A stretch of DNA of 64,000 bases from Marinomonas sp. KMM3893. GTDB taxonomy: Bacteria; Pseudomonadota; Gammaproteobacteria; Pseudomonadales; Marinomonadaceae. How positions within the stretch are numbered: position 1 is the stretch's first letter; every line of letters begins with the position of its first letter. Below, piece after piece: positions 19,173 to 26,942 of this stretch. The notes under the pieces are model-generated. The model searched no databases and had not been told where the DNA came from. It saw nothing but the letters and a program-made list of their open reading frames with translations. The stretch spans positions 62,001 through 126,000 of the forward strand of contig NZ_SJSC01000006.1 in assembly GCF_004352855.1 (NCBI RefSeq), read 5' to 3'. A program made the translations under genes and the position numbers.

Positions 19173-19409
19173 ATGTTAGGTGAAGATCACGCTATTGTAA
19201 TCGAGTTTCCAGAACACAAAGAGAAAATATCCGAGCTTAATAAAACAGATTCCGCATTTGCCGAAAGTGCTCGTCGCTACCACGCATTGGATCAAGAAAT
19301 ACGTACTCTTGAACTGGATAATGCGCCAATCGACGACGAAGACATGCATCAATTAAAACATGATAGAGCAGTTCTTAAAGACGAAATCTATCAACGCCTG
19401 CAAGCGTAA
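19173..19409 (+). CDS. YdcH family (DUF465) small protein
   Basis: A 78-residue, highly charged helical protein matching the DUF465/YdcH pattern (FPEHKEKISELNKTDSAFAESARRYHALDQEI, LKHDRAVLKDEIYQRL). Function is unknown; members form short helical hairpins. The start at 19173 is chosen because AAGGAG lies just upstream and the family begins near here. An in-frame ATG at 19122 would add 17 unrelated residues. A terminator hairpin follows at once. Confidence 0.85.
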   Translation: MLGEDHAIVIEFPEHKEKISELNKTDSAFAESARRYHALDQEIRTLELDNAPIDDEDMHQLKHDRAVLKDEIYQRLQA

Positions 19410-19443
19410 TTAATGCCTAAAAAGATTCCTTAAAAATAACCAT

Positions 19444-19484
19444 AAAAAGAGCAAGCATGACGATGTTATGTTGGCTCTTTTTTA
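19444..19484 (+). terminator. Terminator of the YdcH gene
   Basis: Stem AAAAAGAGCAAGCAT / ATGTTGGCTCTTTTT with two mismatches and a short loop, ending in a T-run. Confidence 0.75.
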
Positions 19485-19496
19485 TTTCTGATGAGG

Positions 19497-20119
19497 TTAG
19501 ATATTACTATTTAGCATTGTTTCCCAATAGGGTACGCCGCCAAAATCCCCCCTGCACTCTGATTTTCTCTCACCTTCTGGCATCTAAAAGAGCCAATAAT
19601 CCAAACTCGATAAATTAATAAACTGGTGGTTAAGCAAATCTTAAGGGGACGCGCAGAGCACTCGCTTATCTGTCGCAAGCTTACGGAAGGGGACGCGCAG
19701 AGCACTCGCTTATCTGTCGCAAGCTTACGGGCGACTAGGGTGAGTCATTTAAAGAGGCGTTGCGAATCGCGATATCAAATCCGCCTTTAACCAAATCAAC
19801 TACGCTATCGCTCATAATAAAATCGATTTTCAAATCTGGGTAGATGTCGGAAAACTCTTTCAGCGCCGGTATGATATGCATACGTGAAAAAGGCGCAGGG
19901 GCGGTCAAGCGAAGTGTCCCTTGGGGCGTTATAGTGCCCCTCTTCCGTAAGAGACACCTTTCTAGTTGTGCGATGGATTAATTTCACCGCCAAGGTTTAT
20001 TCTAACTTGTTCATGTAAGAGCTAAACACTGCAGGAGATAAATTTAAATCTTCACCCGCTAAGCCAATATTATGAGTAGCTGAAATACGACCAAATAATT
20101 TTAAGTGGCCTACCTTCAT
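19497..20119 (-). pseudogene. Decayed LysR family regulator gene
   Basis: Read on the minus strand from ATG at 20119, the pieces of a LysR protein appear in order but in different frames: an HTH start (KLFGRISATHNIGLAGEDLN), then after a frameshift PAVFSSYMNKLE followed by TAA, then VKLIHRTTRKVSLTEEG, then after a deletion of about 27 codons TPQGTLRLTAPAPFSRMHI to VVDLVKGGFDIAIRNASLNDS, then LVARKLATDKRVLCASP, and a tail ending FGGVPYWETM. A second deletion of about 85 codons precedes the tail. One segment is duplicated in tandem (44 bp). The intact gene at 46634-47530 is the nearest relative in the window: 17 residues match exactly, but codons differ, so it is an old paralogue and not a recent copy. 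It lies divergent from the quinone reductase that it may once have controlled. Confidence 0.88.
19643..19730. repeat. Perfect 44-bp tandem duplication inside the LysR pseudogene
   Basis: Two abutting identical 44-bp units (19643-19686 and 19687-19730), each beginning AAGGGGACGCGCAGAGCACT and ending AAGCTTACGG. Each unit encodes, on the minus strand, RKLATDKRVLCASP of the LysR effector domain. The lack of any mismatch between the copies points to a recent duplication. Confidence 0.97.
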
Positions 20120-20218
20120 TATCAATGAAATCTAAAAAGTGATTGTATGAAATAGCATATTATCAAGAATAATTTCTGTAAATATACTTTAATCACAAAT
20201 TAACAAGAGGTGTTTACG

Positions 20219-21208
20219 ATGAAAGCAATGACAATCAAGGAATTTGGCGATAGCAGCGTTTTTCAGGCAGCAGACCTAGCAAAACCAGAAGTAACGGAAG
20301 GCCACCTAGTGATCAAGGTTGTTGCAAGCAGCGTAAATACTGTAGACATGATGATTCGCCAGATGGGTACTGACCTTGGCCCCCTAGCACCTCAACTACC
20401 AGGTGTATTAGGAATGGATTTTGCTGGTACTGTGGAAGCCGTTGGCGCTAATGTGACTGGCTTTGCTGTGGGCGATGATGTTTTTGGTTGTGCCGGTGGG
20501 CTTGGCGAGTTACAAGGCGCCCTTGCAGAATATATATTGGCCGATGCAAAACTTGTGGCTCACAAGCCAAAAAGTATTTCTATGCGTGAAGCAGCGGCTT
20601 TACCACTGGTTGGCATTACTGCCTATGAAGGCCTAATCAGAGCGGGTATTCAACCTGGCCAAAATGTACTTGTGCACGGTGGTGCCGGCGGTGTTGGTCA
20701 TATTGCAGTACAACTTGCTAATTATTTCGGTGGCAATGTATTCGCGACCATCAGTGACGATGAGCAAGTTGCTGTCATTGAAAAACTAGGCGGCACAGCG
20801 ATCAATTATAAGCAAGAAAGCGTGGCTGACTATGTTGCAAAACATACTGACGGTGTAGGCTTTGAACTGGTGTTTGACTCAGTTGGTGGCGAAAACCTTA
20901 ACGCTTCTTTTGAAGCCGCGGCTCTGAATGCCAATATCGCAACGACTGTCTCTCTACTGAACCTAGATTTAACCGCAGCGCATTTCAAAGGTTTGTCGCT
21001 ACACGTTGTCTTTATGTTGATTCCTATGCTGCATAATCATAAACGCGAAGAGCATCAACACATTCTGACTCAGCTGGCGAAAATTGTAGACGAAGGCAAG
21101 TTGACACCAATCCTAGATACACAGACTTTCAGCTTAGAAGATGCTGGTAAAGCACATGACCGTTTGGCAAGCCGAAAAGTCATCGGCAAAGTCGTGATCG
21201 ACATTTGA
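20219..21208 (+). CDS. Zinc-independent quinone oxidoreductase (MDR superfamily)
   Basis: 329 residues of the medium-chain dehydrogenase family, quinone-reductase branch. Conserved blocks: LPGVLGMDFAGTVEAVG, GDDVFGC and the NADPH loop VLVHGGAGGVGHIAVQLA at about 145-162, ending DRLASRKVIGKVVI. The Cys/His ligands of a structural or catalytic zinc are absent. It reduces quinones or other reactive carbonyls with NADPH. The ATG at 20219 is preferred over an in-frame GTG at 20210, with AAGAGG upstream. It is divergent from the decayed LysR gene, so its original regulator may be lost. Confidence 0.88.
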   Translation: MKAMTIKEFGDSSVFQAADLAKPEVTEGHLVIKVVASSVNTVDMMIRQMGTDLGPLAPQLPGVLGMDFAGTVEAVGANVTGFAVGDDVFGCAGGLGELQGALAEYILADAKLVAHKPKSISMREAAALPLVGITAYEGLIRAGIQPGQNVLVHGGAGGVGHIAVQLANYFGGNVFATISDDEQVAVIEKLGGTAINYKQESVADYVAKHTDGVGFELVFDSVGGENLNASFEAAALNANIATTVSLLNLDLTAAHFKGLSLHVVFMLIPMLHNHKREEHQHILTQLAKIVDEGKLTPILDTQTFSLEDAGKAHDRLASRKVIGKVVIDI

Positions 21209-21245
21209 TAGCTTCCTTCATATTCCCAAAAGCACTCTGTTACTG

Positions 21246-21288
21246 AAAAAAGAGACCAAAATCATAATGTTGATTTTGGTCTCTTTTG
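21246..21288 (+). terminator. Terminator of the quinone reductase gene
   Basis: Long stem AAAAGAGACCAAAATCA / TGATTTTGGTCTCTTTT with a 6-nt loop, 38 bp past the stop codon. Confidence 0.9.
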
Positions 21289-21430
21289 TGTTTTGATGAC
21301 GCAAAAACTGGAAATAAAGCACTCTCCCCCTCTATCGTTTAGAAAAACCAAACGCCTGTTAATAATTACAAGATATATGAATATAACCATATTGATAATA
21401 ATTGACTCATTACCTACGACAGGAGTTGAT

Positions 21431-22441
21431 ATGAAGTATTTAAGTGGTTTAGTCGTCATGCTGGTTATGAGCCTTGTTTCTTTTCAAATAGCCAACTTGA
21501 ACGTCATTAAGCATTACCAAATAAGCTCACTGGTGATCTGTATTTTAATGGGCATGGTGTTGGGCAATCTTTTTCAAAAGCGTATCCCTAAAAGCGCGCT
21601 ACCTGGTATCAAATTTAGCCAACAAAAACTGCTTAGATTGGGCATTATTTTTTATGGGTTCTTTATAACCTTTCAGCAAATTATTGAAGTGGGCCTACCT
21701 GGGCTAGTAACGGATGCCATCATTATTGTGACCACCTTCATCGGCGGTACTTTTATTGGCATGAAAGTATTAGGGCTTGACCGTGAAATCAGTATGTTGA
21801 CGGCGACAGGGTCTTCTATTTGTGGCGCCGCGGCCATCTTGGCTGCTGAGCCAGTGGTGAAAGCCAAACCTCATCAAACCGCTGTTGCGGTGGCAACTGT
21901 GGTTATTTTTGGCACTCTCGCCATGTTTGTTTACCCCGCCATCTTCCATCTTTTCCATATTGACCCAAGGCTAATGGGCATTTATACGGGGGCCACAGTG
22001 CATGAAGTCGCTCAAGTGGTTGCTGCGGGAAACGCCATGAACAGCGATATAGCGGTGACTTCTGTCATTGTGAAACTGACTCGCGTGATGATGCTGGCGC
22101 CCTTTCTTATTGCATTAAGCGTCTATTTATCACGAAGTGCTGTGAAAGAAGGGGTTATTAGCGAGAAAACGAAAATCACAATCCCTTGGTTTGCGGTCTT
22201 TTTTGTGGTCGCGTCTGGCATTAACTCTCTCGATATTATTCCGCAAGAAATAGTTCATTGGTTAACACAAAGTTCTGTCTTTTTACTCACCATGGCCATG
22301 GGAGCATTGGGGATAGACACCAATCTGACAAAGATCCGTGGTGTGGGTATCAAACCGATTATTTTAGCCGTCATTCTGTTTACCTGGTTGATCTTTGGTG
22401 GCTATGGCATCACCACCGCGGTCGCGCATTTATTTCATTAA
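21431..22441 (+). CDS. YeiH family (UPF0324) putative sulfate exporter
   Basis: A 336-residue inner-membrane protein with about ten hydrophobic segments. Typical YeiH blocks: GITF-like LRLGIIFYGFFITFQQI, TATGSSICGAAAILAAEPVVKAKP, TVHEVAQVVAAGNAM and the C-terminal AMGALGIDTNLTKIRGVGIKP. Family members are proposed anion (sulfate) exporters; direct proof is limited. The start at 21431 has AGGAG at 21421. The frame stays open upstream to 21293, but that part overlaps the preceding terminator region. A UspA-like gene follows 10 bp later, probably in one operon. Confidence 0.86.
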   Translation: MKYLSGLVVMLVMSLVSFQIANLNVIKHYQISSLVICILMGMVLGNLFQKRIPKSALPGIKFSQQKLLRLGIIFYGFFITFQQIIEVGLPGLVTDAIIIVTTFIGGTFIGMKVLGLDREISMLTATGSSICGAAAILAAEPVVKAKPHQTAVAVATVVIFGTLAMFVYPAIFHLFHIDPRLMGIYTGATVHEVAQVVAAGNAMNSDIAVTSVIVKLTRVMMLAPFLIALSVYLSRSAVKEGVISEKTKITIPWFAVFFVVASGINSLDIIPQEIVHWLTQSSVFLLTMAMGALGIDTNLTKIRGVGIKPIILAVILFTWLIFGGYGITTAVAHLFH

Positions 22442-22451
22442 GGAGCTTATT

Positions 22452-22874
22452 ATGTACCAGCAAATACTTGTCGCTATTGACCTATCCATAGAGTCTCAAT
22501 CTCTACTAGAGAAAGCCTCTAAATTAGCAAAAATCCATCAGGCAAAATTGCAAGTTATTCATGTGGATCAAAGCTTCTTGGGTACATATGATGGCATTTT
22601 TGCGATTAATGAAGCAGGTTTTGAAGAGCGTTTACAGCATGAGTCGATACGTGCAATGCGCAGCCTATTTGACAATAACAAGCTTGATGTCGATAAATAC
22701 TATGTTACCGGGGGAGAAATTGATGATGAAATCCTACAGGTCATTAAGCAAGATAACATTGACCTGGTAGTACTTGGTCATCATAAGTCTTCGCTTTTAC
22801 GGCAAACATTTATGTCAATTTCAGAGCCCATCATTCGGGACATGCCTTGTGATGTAAACTTGCTACGACTCTGA
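22452..22874 (+). CDS. Universal stress protein, UspA-like
   Basis: 140 residues with a Usp fold. It begins MYQQILVAIDLSIESQSLLEKA and ends VVLGHHKSSLLRQTFMSISEPIIRDMPCDVNLL. The ATP-binding signature G-2x-G-9x-G(S/T) of the other Usp class is replaced by GHHKSS, as in E. coli UspA, so nucleotide binding is unlikely. The start at 22452 has AGGAG upstream. It is placed 10 bp behind the YeiH gene and likely co-transcribed. Confidence 0.88.
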   Translation: MYQQILVAIDLSIESQSLLEKASKLAKIHQAKLQVIHVDQSFLGTYDGIFAINEAGFEERLQHESIRAMRSLFDNNKLDVDKYYVTGGEIDDEILQVIKQDNIDLVVLGHHKSSLLRQTFMSISEPIIRDMPCDVNLLRL

Positions 22875-22902
22875 ACTCCTTGAGTGCCTCCTAGTCGATA
22901 TG

Positions 22903-22938
22903 AGATCAGCCCTCGCCTTCATAGGTTAGGGCTGATCT
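22903..22938 (+). terminator. Hairpin terminator after the Usp gene
   Basis: Stem AGATCAGCCCT / AGGGCTGATCT with a loop of about 14 nt. The T-tract after it is weak, so termination strength is uncertain. Confidence 0.6.
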
Positions 22939-23252
22939 TAGCTAAGCCTCTCTCTTGCACGCCAATAGCAGACCATCTCGATTTGAGCCATTACCACTAT
23001 ATAACACCAAACAAATGACGACCTAAAAGAGAATAAAAAATTATATTTATCTTTTTTATTTTATTTTATTTGTGACATCTACTCGAGATAAAGCGAAAAA
23101 TAACAAACGGACACAAGACTTTTATCTAGATGCCTGCCCGCCCCAAATCGTTTTGAAAATCAAAAAGCCAAAAATAAGGAAGAAATAGGGTTTACAAATA
23201 AAATTAACAGATATAACCTGTCGACAGACGACTAACGATAGATGCAAAACAT
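22939..23252. other. Intergenic region upstream of the GntR gene
   Basis: No open frame of note. It contains a very AT-rich stretch (about 23035-23075, mostly T) and, just before the GntR start, the palindrome annotated separately. It probably carries the GntR promoter. Confidence 0.6.
23218..23227. promoter_or_regulatory. Candidate GntR operator 1 (autoregulatory)
   Basis: The palindrome CTGTCGACAG, followed by ACGACTAA, lies 26 bp before the GntR start codon. The same palindrome with the same trailing ACGACTAA occurs before the MmgE/PrpD gene. FCD-type GntR regulators commonly bind short palindromes in their own promoter and in that of the controlled operon. Confidence 0.75.
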
Positions 23253-23918
23253 ATGAACGATAATTCATTTACTGACGAGCTAAACAACCTTAAGAAACAA
23301 TCATTGAGTAAGACGGTTGAAGAACAGCTCGAAAAGATGATTCTTTCAGGTCAAATTGCTCCTGGAGAGAGAATAAACGAAAGCGCTTTATCTGCGTCAC
23401 TTAACATCAGCAGAGCGCCTATTCGTGAAGCCTGCCGCCATATGGCCCAATATGGTATGGTTGAAAACCGTGTCGGTAAAGGGACTTTTGTTTGTCAGGT
23501 GGATTATGGTGAAGCTGTAGACCTTTACGAAGTACGAGGCATGTTAGACGCCCTCGCCGCGGAAAAAGCCGCTGTTTTAGCAAGTGACGATGAAATAGAA
23601 CAACTTCAACAACTGGTGATGAGAATGGAAACCCTCTCACAAAATGGCGATGCACCAGAATATTTTGCCGCTAACTTAGATTTTCATCAAACCATCATGG
23701 CCGCCTCACAAAATAAATCTCTGTTTAACATGTACCAAGTGATTTATAAAAAGTTGTCTTTGTTTCGTAGAAAAAACCTAGCTGAGACTGAACGTTTACG
23801 AGCATCATTTGCAGAACACGAGAAAATATTCCAAGCAATCAAAGCAAAAGATCCTCATCAAGCTGCGCTTCTGTCACGGCAGCATGTAGAAGAAGCCAAG
23901 AAAAACCTACAGCACTAA
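23253..23918 (+). CDS. GntR family regulator, FCD subfamily
   Basis: 221 residues. N-terminal winged helix (about 15-80: EEQLEKMILSGQIAPGERINESALSASLNISRAPIREACRHM), then an FCD effector domain (about 90-215: VRGMLDALAAEKAA, NLDFHQTIMAASQNKSLFNMY, EHEKIFQAIKAKDPHQAA). It probably represses or activates the downstream MmgE/PrpD-TctCBA genes, sensing a carboxylic acid through the metal-binding FCD pocket. Two copies of a palindrome support direct control of itself and the operon. Confidence 0.9.
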   Translation: MNDNSFTDELNNLKKQSLSKTVEEQLEKMILSGQIAPGERINESALSASLNISRAPIREACRHMAQYGMVENRVGKGTFVCQVDYGEAVDLYEVRGMLDALAAEKAAVLASDDEIEQLQQLVMRMETLSQNGDAPEYFAANLDFHQTIMAASQNKSLFNMYQVIYKKLSLFRRKNLAETERLRASFAEHEKIFQAIKAKDPHQAALLSRQHVEEAKKNLQH

Positions 23919-23954
23919 TGAGCGATAAAATAAAAAAATTTTTGATTCATTAGT

Positions 23955-23964
23955 CTGTCGACAG
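23955..23964. promoter_or_regulatory. Candidate GntR operator 2 (upstream of the MmgE/PrpD operon)
   Basis: CTGTCGACAG again, here followed by GCGACAGACGACTAAAGG; the GCGACAG piece duplicates half a site. It lies 27 bp before the MmgE/PrpD ATG and after the GntR stop, a position suited to repression. Confidence 0.75.
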
Positions 23965-23990
23965 GCGACAGACGACTAAAGGAGAAGAAA

Positions 23991-25430
23991 ATGACTATTC
24001 AGCAAAACCCATTTGTTGACGTGCCAAGTGACTCAACTATCACCAAGGCTGCGGCTAATTTCATTGAACAAGTAACTTATGATCAGATACCAGAAGAAGC
24101 GATCCGCATTGGTACCCGCTGTGTTCTAGATGGTTTAGGTTTGTATGTAGCAGGAAGTGATCATGAAACCGCGACTATTCAAGCCGCGTTAGCGGATGAA
24201 ACCGGTGGCATTTCGGATGCTCTACTGCTCGGTTATGGCGATAAAGCAGTGCCAGCACCTCTTGCTGCTCGCGTATTAGGAACCGCAGGCCATGCACACG
24301 ATTGGGATGATTCCCAAGTTAGTCTTGACCCTGACCATGTTTATGGTTTGCTCACTCACCCGACTATTCCACCACTTACGTCAGCAATGGTTATGTCTCA
24401 AAAGCTTGGCAATATTTCAGGCAAAGAGTTTATCTTGGCATTTCTTACAGGCTTTGAGGTCGAATCAAAACTGTCTGAATGGATGTTCTCACAACATTAC
24501 AAACGCGGCTTTCATTCAAGCGGTACAGTGGGCACTTTTGGTGCTTTTGCTACCGCCGCAAAACTGTTGAATTTAAGCGGTGATAAGTTACTCCATGGTT
24601 TAGGTTTGGCTGCTAGTTTTGCCGCCGGCATCCGTTGTAATTTCGGCACCATGACCAAACCCTTGCATGTGGGTCGAGCAGCTGAAAACGGTATTACTGC
24701 CGCATTAATGGCAGAAAAAGGTTTCACTGCAGACAAGTCTGCACTAGATGGTCCATGGGGATTTTTTGCTGTGCTTGGCGGTGGCGTAAGCATGGATAAA
24801 GTCGCGAATGAAACCTTTGGCAAACCTTGGTCTATTGCTGAGCCAGGCATTAGCATTAAACCTTACCCATGCGGCGTTTTAACCCATCCGACCATTGATT
24901 TAATGGTGAAGCTTGTCAAAGAAAACCAGCTAAGCGCAGAAAAAATTGAAAAAGTTACTGTTTACGCTGGTTCGAATATCCTCAACCCAATCCGTTACCC
25001 GATTGCTAGCAATCACCTTGAGGCAAAATTCTCATTACCAGCAGTACTCGCTATGGTCGCGATTAACGGCAAAGCAGGCAAAATCGAATTTGAAGATGAT
25101 TTTGTACAAAGTGATGCCATGCAGGCTATGCAACGGGCTATCGAAACACGTTTTGACGCAGAAATAGAGGCGAAAGGCTTCGATAAGATGCGCTCTAGAA
25201 TCGAAATTCAACTTAAAGATGGCACTAAAATCAGCGAAATGGCAGACGAGCGCTATCGTGGCGGACCTGAAAACCCACTAACCGATGCTGAATTAGAAGA
25301 TAAAGTTCGCAGCTGTTGTGAAGGTGTTTTAGATAGCAGCGCAACGAGCAAGATAATTTCAAGAGCATGGAATCTACTTGAGCTAGAAGACGTATCGACT
25401 CTCGCTAAATCCATTCAGACTGGATACTAA
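23991..25430 (+). CDS. MmgE/PrpD family protein
   Basis: 479 residues of the MmgE/PrpD family, whose known members include 2-methylcitrate dehydratase (PrpD), cis-aconitate decarboxylase and iminodisuccinate epimerase. Recognisable parts: GTAGHAHDWDDSQ (aspartate-rich active-site loop, about 98-110), AAAKLLNLSGDKLLHGLGLAAS, MTKPLHVGRAAENG and KPYPCGVLTHPTID. No prpB or prpC is nearby, so a methylcitrate cycle role is not supported. The neighbouring tricarboxylate-type transporter and GntR regulator suggest turnover of an imported di- or tricarboxylate. Specific reaction unknown. Confidence 0.87.
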   Translation: MTIQQNPFVDVPSDSTITKAAANFIEQVTYDQIPEEAIRIGTRCVLDGLGLYVAGSDHETATIQAALADETGGISDALLLGYGDKAVPAPLAARVLGTAGHAHDWDDSQVSLDPDHVYGLLTHPTIPPLTSAMVMSQKLGNISGKEFILAFLTGFEVESKLSEWMFSQHYKRGFHSSGTVGTFGAFATAAKLLNLSGDKLLHGLGLAASFAAGIRCNFGTMTKPLHVGRAAENGITAALMAEKGFTADKSALDGPWGFFAVLGGGVSMDKVANETFGKPWSIAEPGISIKPYPCGVLTHPTIDLMVKLVKENQLSAEKIEKVTVYAGSNILNPIRYPIASNHLEAKFSLPAVLAMVAINGKAGKIEFEDDFVQSDAMQAMQRAIETRFDAEIEAKGFDKMRSRIEIQLKDGTKISEMADERYRGGPENPLTDAELEDKVRSCCEGVLDSSATSKIISRAWNLLELEDVSTLAKSIQTGY

Positions 25431-25501
25431 TGAGTCAGGATAGGAAATTTAAAATTCAATAAAACATCTAAAACTAGAATAAATATAAGAGGTATAAAAC
25501 G

Positions 25502-26422
25502 ATGTTACTTAAAAAAATGATAGCCGTATGTACTTTTGCTGTTTCAGCTTTAACTATAACGCCAGCAATGGCTGCTTACCCAGAAAAACCAATTACATTA
25601 GTGTGTTGGTCTAGCCCGGGATCTGGCCATGATTTAATGGCACGCTATATTGCCAAATTGGGTGAAAAATATATTGGCCAGCCTATTGTAGTGGTTAATA
25701 AAAAAGGCGGTAAAGGTAAAGTTGCAATGAGTTATGTGCTTAATCAGAAAGCCGATGGTTATGTCATCATGACAAATACTCGCAGCATGACTAAGCGCTT
25801 AAAACCAACAGGTGGATCCATTGCTATTGATAGCTTTAAGTATATTAGCCGCGTGGTACAAGACCCCTTTGTTATTGTTGTAAAAGAAGACAGTCCTTTT
25901 AGTACAATGTCAGAATTAGTCACATACGCTAAAAATAACCCAAACAAAATTAAAGTCGGAGGATACAGTACTCAATCAGTAGATGAAGGGTTAGTTCATG
26001 ACATAGAAAAGATTTCTAACATTAATCTTAACTATATTCCTTATAAAGGCGGAAAAGAGCCTGTAGTGGCTGTATTAGGAGGGCACATTGATGTGGCTAT
26101 CGCGAACCCAAGCGAAATGATGACCAGTTTTCAGGCGGGAAAACTTAAAGCATTAGCAGTCACAACAGAAGATAGATTCAGCCCATTTGATGATATTCCT
26201 ACGCTGAAAGAGCAAGATATCAACAACGTGACGGTTCATTGGCGTGGTGTCATGGCTTCTAAAGATGTACCCGATGAAGCAATTAAAAAGCTTGATAATA
26301 TGATCCAAAAAGTATTAGAAGAACCAGAATTTAAGAAGTTTCTTAATAGTTCGAACATGCTTTCTGGCTATATTGGCAGTGATAAATTCGGTGAATATGT
26401 AGCACAGCAAACAAAAAAATAA
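25502..26422 (+). CDS. tctC: Tripartite tricarboxylate transporter, Bug/TctC binding protein
   Basis: 306 residues with a signal peptide (cleavage likely after AMAA, about residue 24). The Bug-family pattern follows: YPEKPITLVCWSSPGSGHDLMARYIAK, VVVNKKGGKGKVAMSYVLNQKADGY, NYIPYKGGKEPVVAVLGGHIDVAIANPSE and LKALAVTTEDR. It captures a carboxylate in the periplasm for the TctBA membrane unit encoded next. Its position behind MmgE/PrpD suggests that it feeds that enzyme. Confidence 0.9.
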   Translation: MLLKKMIAVCTFAVSALTITPAMAAYPEKPITLVCWSSPGSGHDLMARYIAKLGEKYIGQPIVVVNKKGGKGKVAMSYVLNQKADGYVIMTNTRSMTKRLKPTGGSIAIDSFKYISRVVQDPFVIVVKEDSPFSTMSELVTYAKNNPNKIKVGGYSTQSVDEGLVHDIEKISNINLNYIPYKGGKEPVVAVLGGHIDVAIANPSEMMTSFQAGKLKALAVTTEDRFSPFDDIPTLKEQDINNVTVHWRGVMASKDVPDEAIKKLDNMIQKVLEEPEFKKFLNSSNMLSGYIGSDKFGEYVAQQTKK

Positions 26423-26482
26423 TTTTTGTTCTGTAAGGAAGAGGTCTTCCTCTTCCTTTGTTATTTTACCGAGGAGAACCCC

Positions 26483-26938
26483 ATGAATAATAAAATAAAA
26501 ATATTTCACCATGATCGTATTTTTACATTACTGCTTATCGCTATCGCAGTTATATTTTTCTATATGATCGGAAAAATATCTGACACCCCAGGAACAGGTG
26601 AATTAGCAACGGCGACTTACCCAAGAGTTATATTGGGCGCCTTTATTTTTATTGCCATACTGCAATTTGTCTTTCCTAAAAAAGGCGATGAGAAGCCAGT
26701 TTCCTTTCCTATTAAAGGGTTACTTTCCATCTTATTAATTGCCGTATACATTTATCTGCTTGATAAGGTCGGTTATTTCTTACTAACGCCATTAGTACTT
26801 TTTATCCTCCCACTTCTTGCTGGTTACCGTCAGTATCTAGCCATTGCCATCAGCGTTATTTTTGTTACCGCAGTATTGTATGGGATTTTCAAATTAGTAC
26901 TTAACATCCCATTACCCGCTGGCTTTTTAGGAGCATAA
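26483..26938 (+). CDS. tctB: Tripartite tricarboxylate transporter, small membrane subunit TctB
   Basis: 151 residues with four predicted membrane segments (about 12-33, 50-68, 76-96 and 108-145), the usual TctB size and shape. It begins MNNKIKIFHHDRIF. The start at 26483 is chosen for GGAGAA 8 bp upstream; the in-frame start at 26426 would add a stretch without similarity to the family. It lies between tctC and tctA in the standard order. Confidence 0.85.
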   Translation: MNNKIKIFHHDRIFTLLLIAIAVIFFYMIGKISDTPGTGELATATYPRVILGAFIFIAILQFVFPKKGDEKPVSFPIKGLLSILLIAVYIYLLDKVGYFLLTPLVLFILPLLAGYRQYLAIAISVIFVTAVLYGIFKLVLNIPLPAGFLGA

Positions 26939-26942
26939 GACA

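Noticed and set aside
19511..19705. 64-residue minus-strand frame in the LysR pseudogene
   Set aside because: It crosses the tandem duplication and mixes frames of the decayed gene; not a protein.
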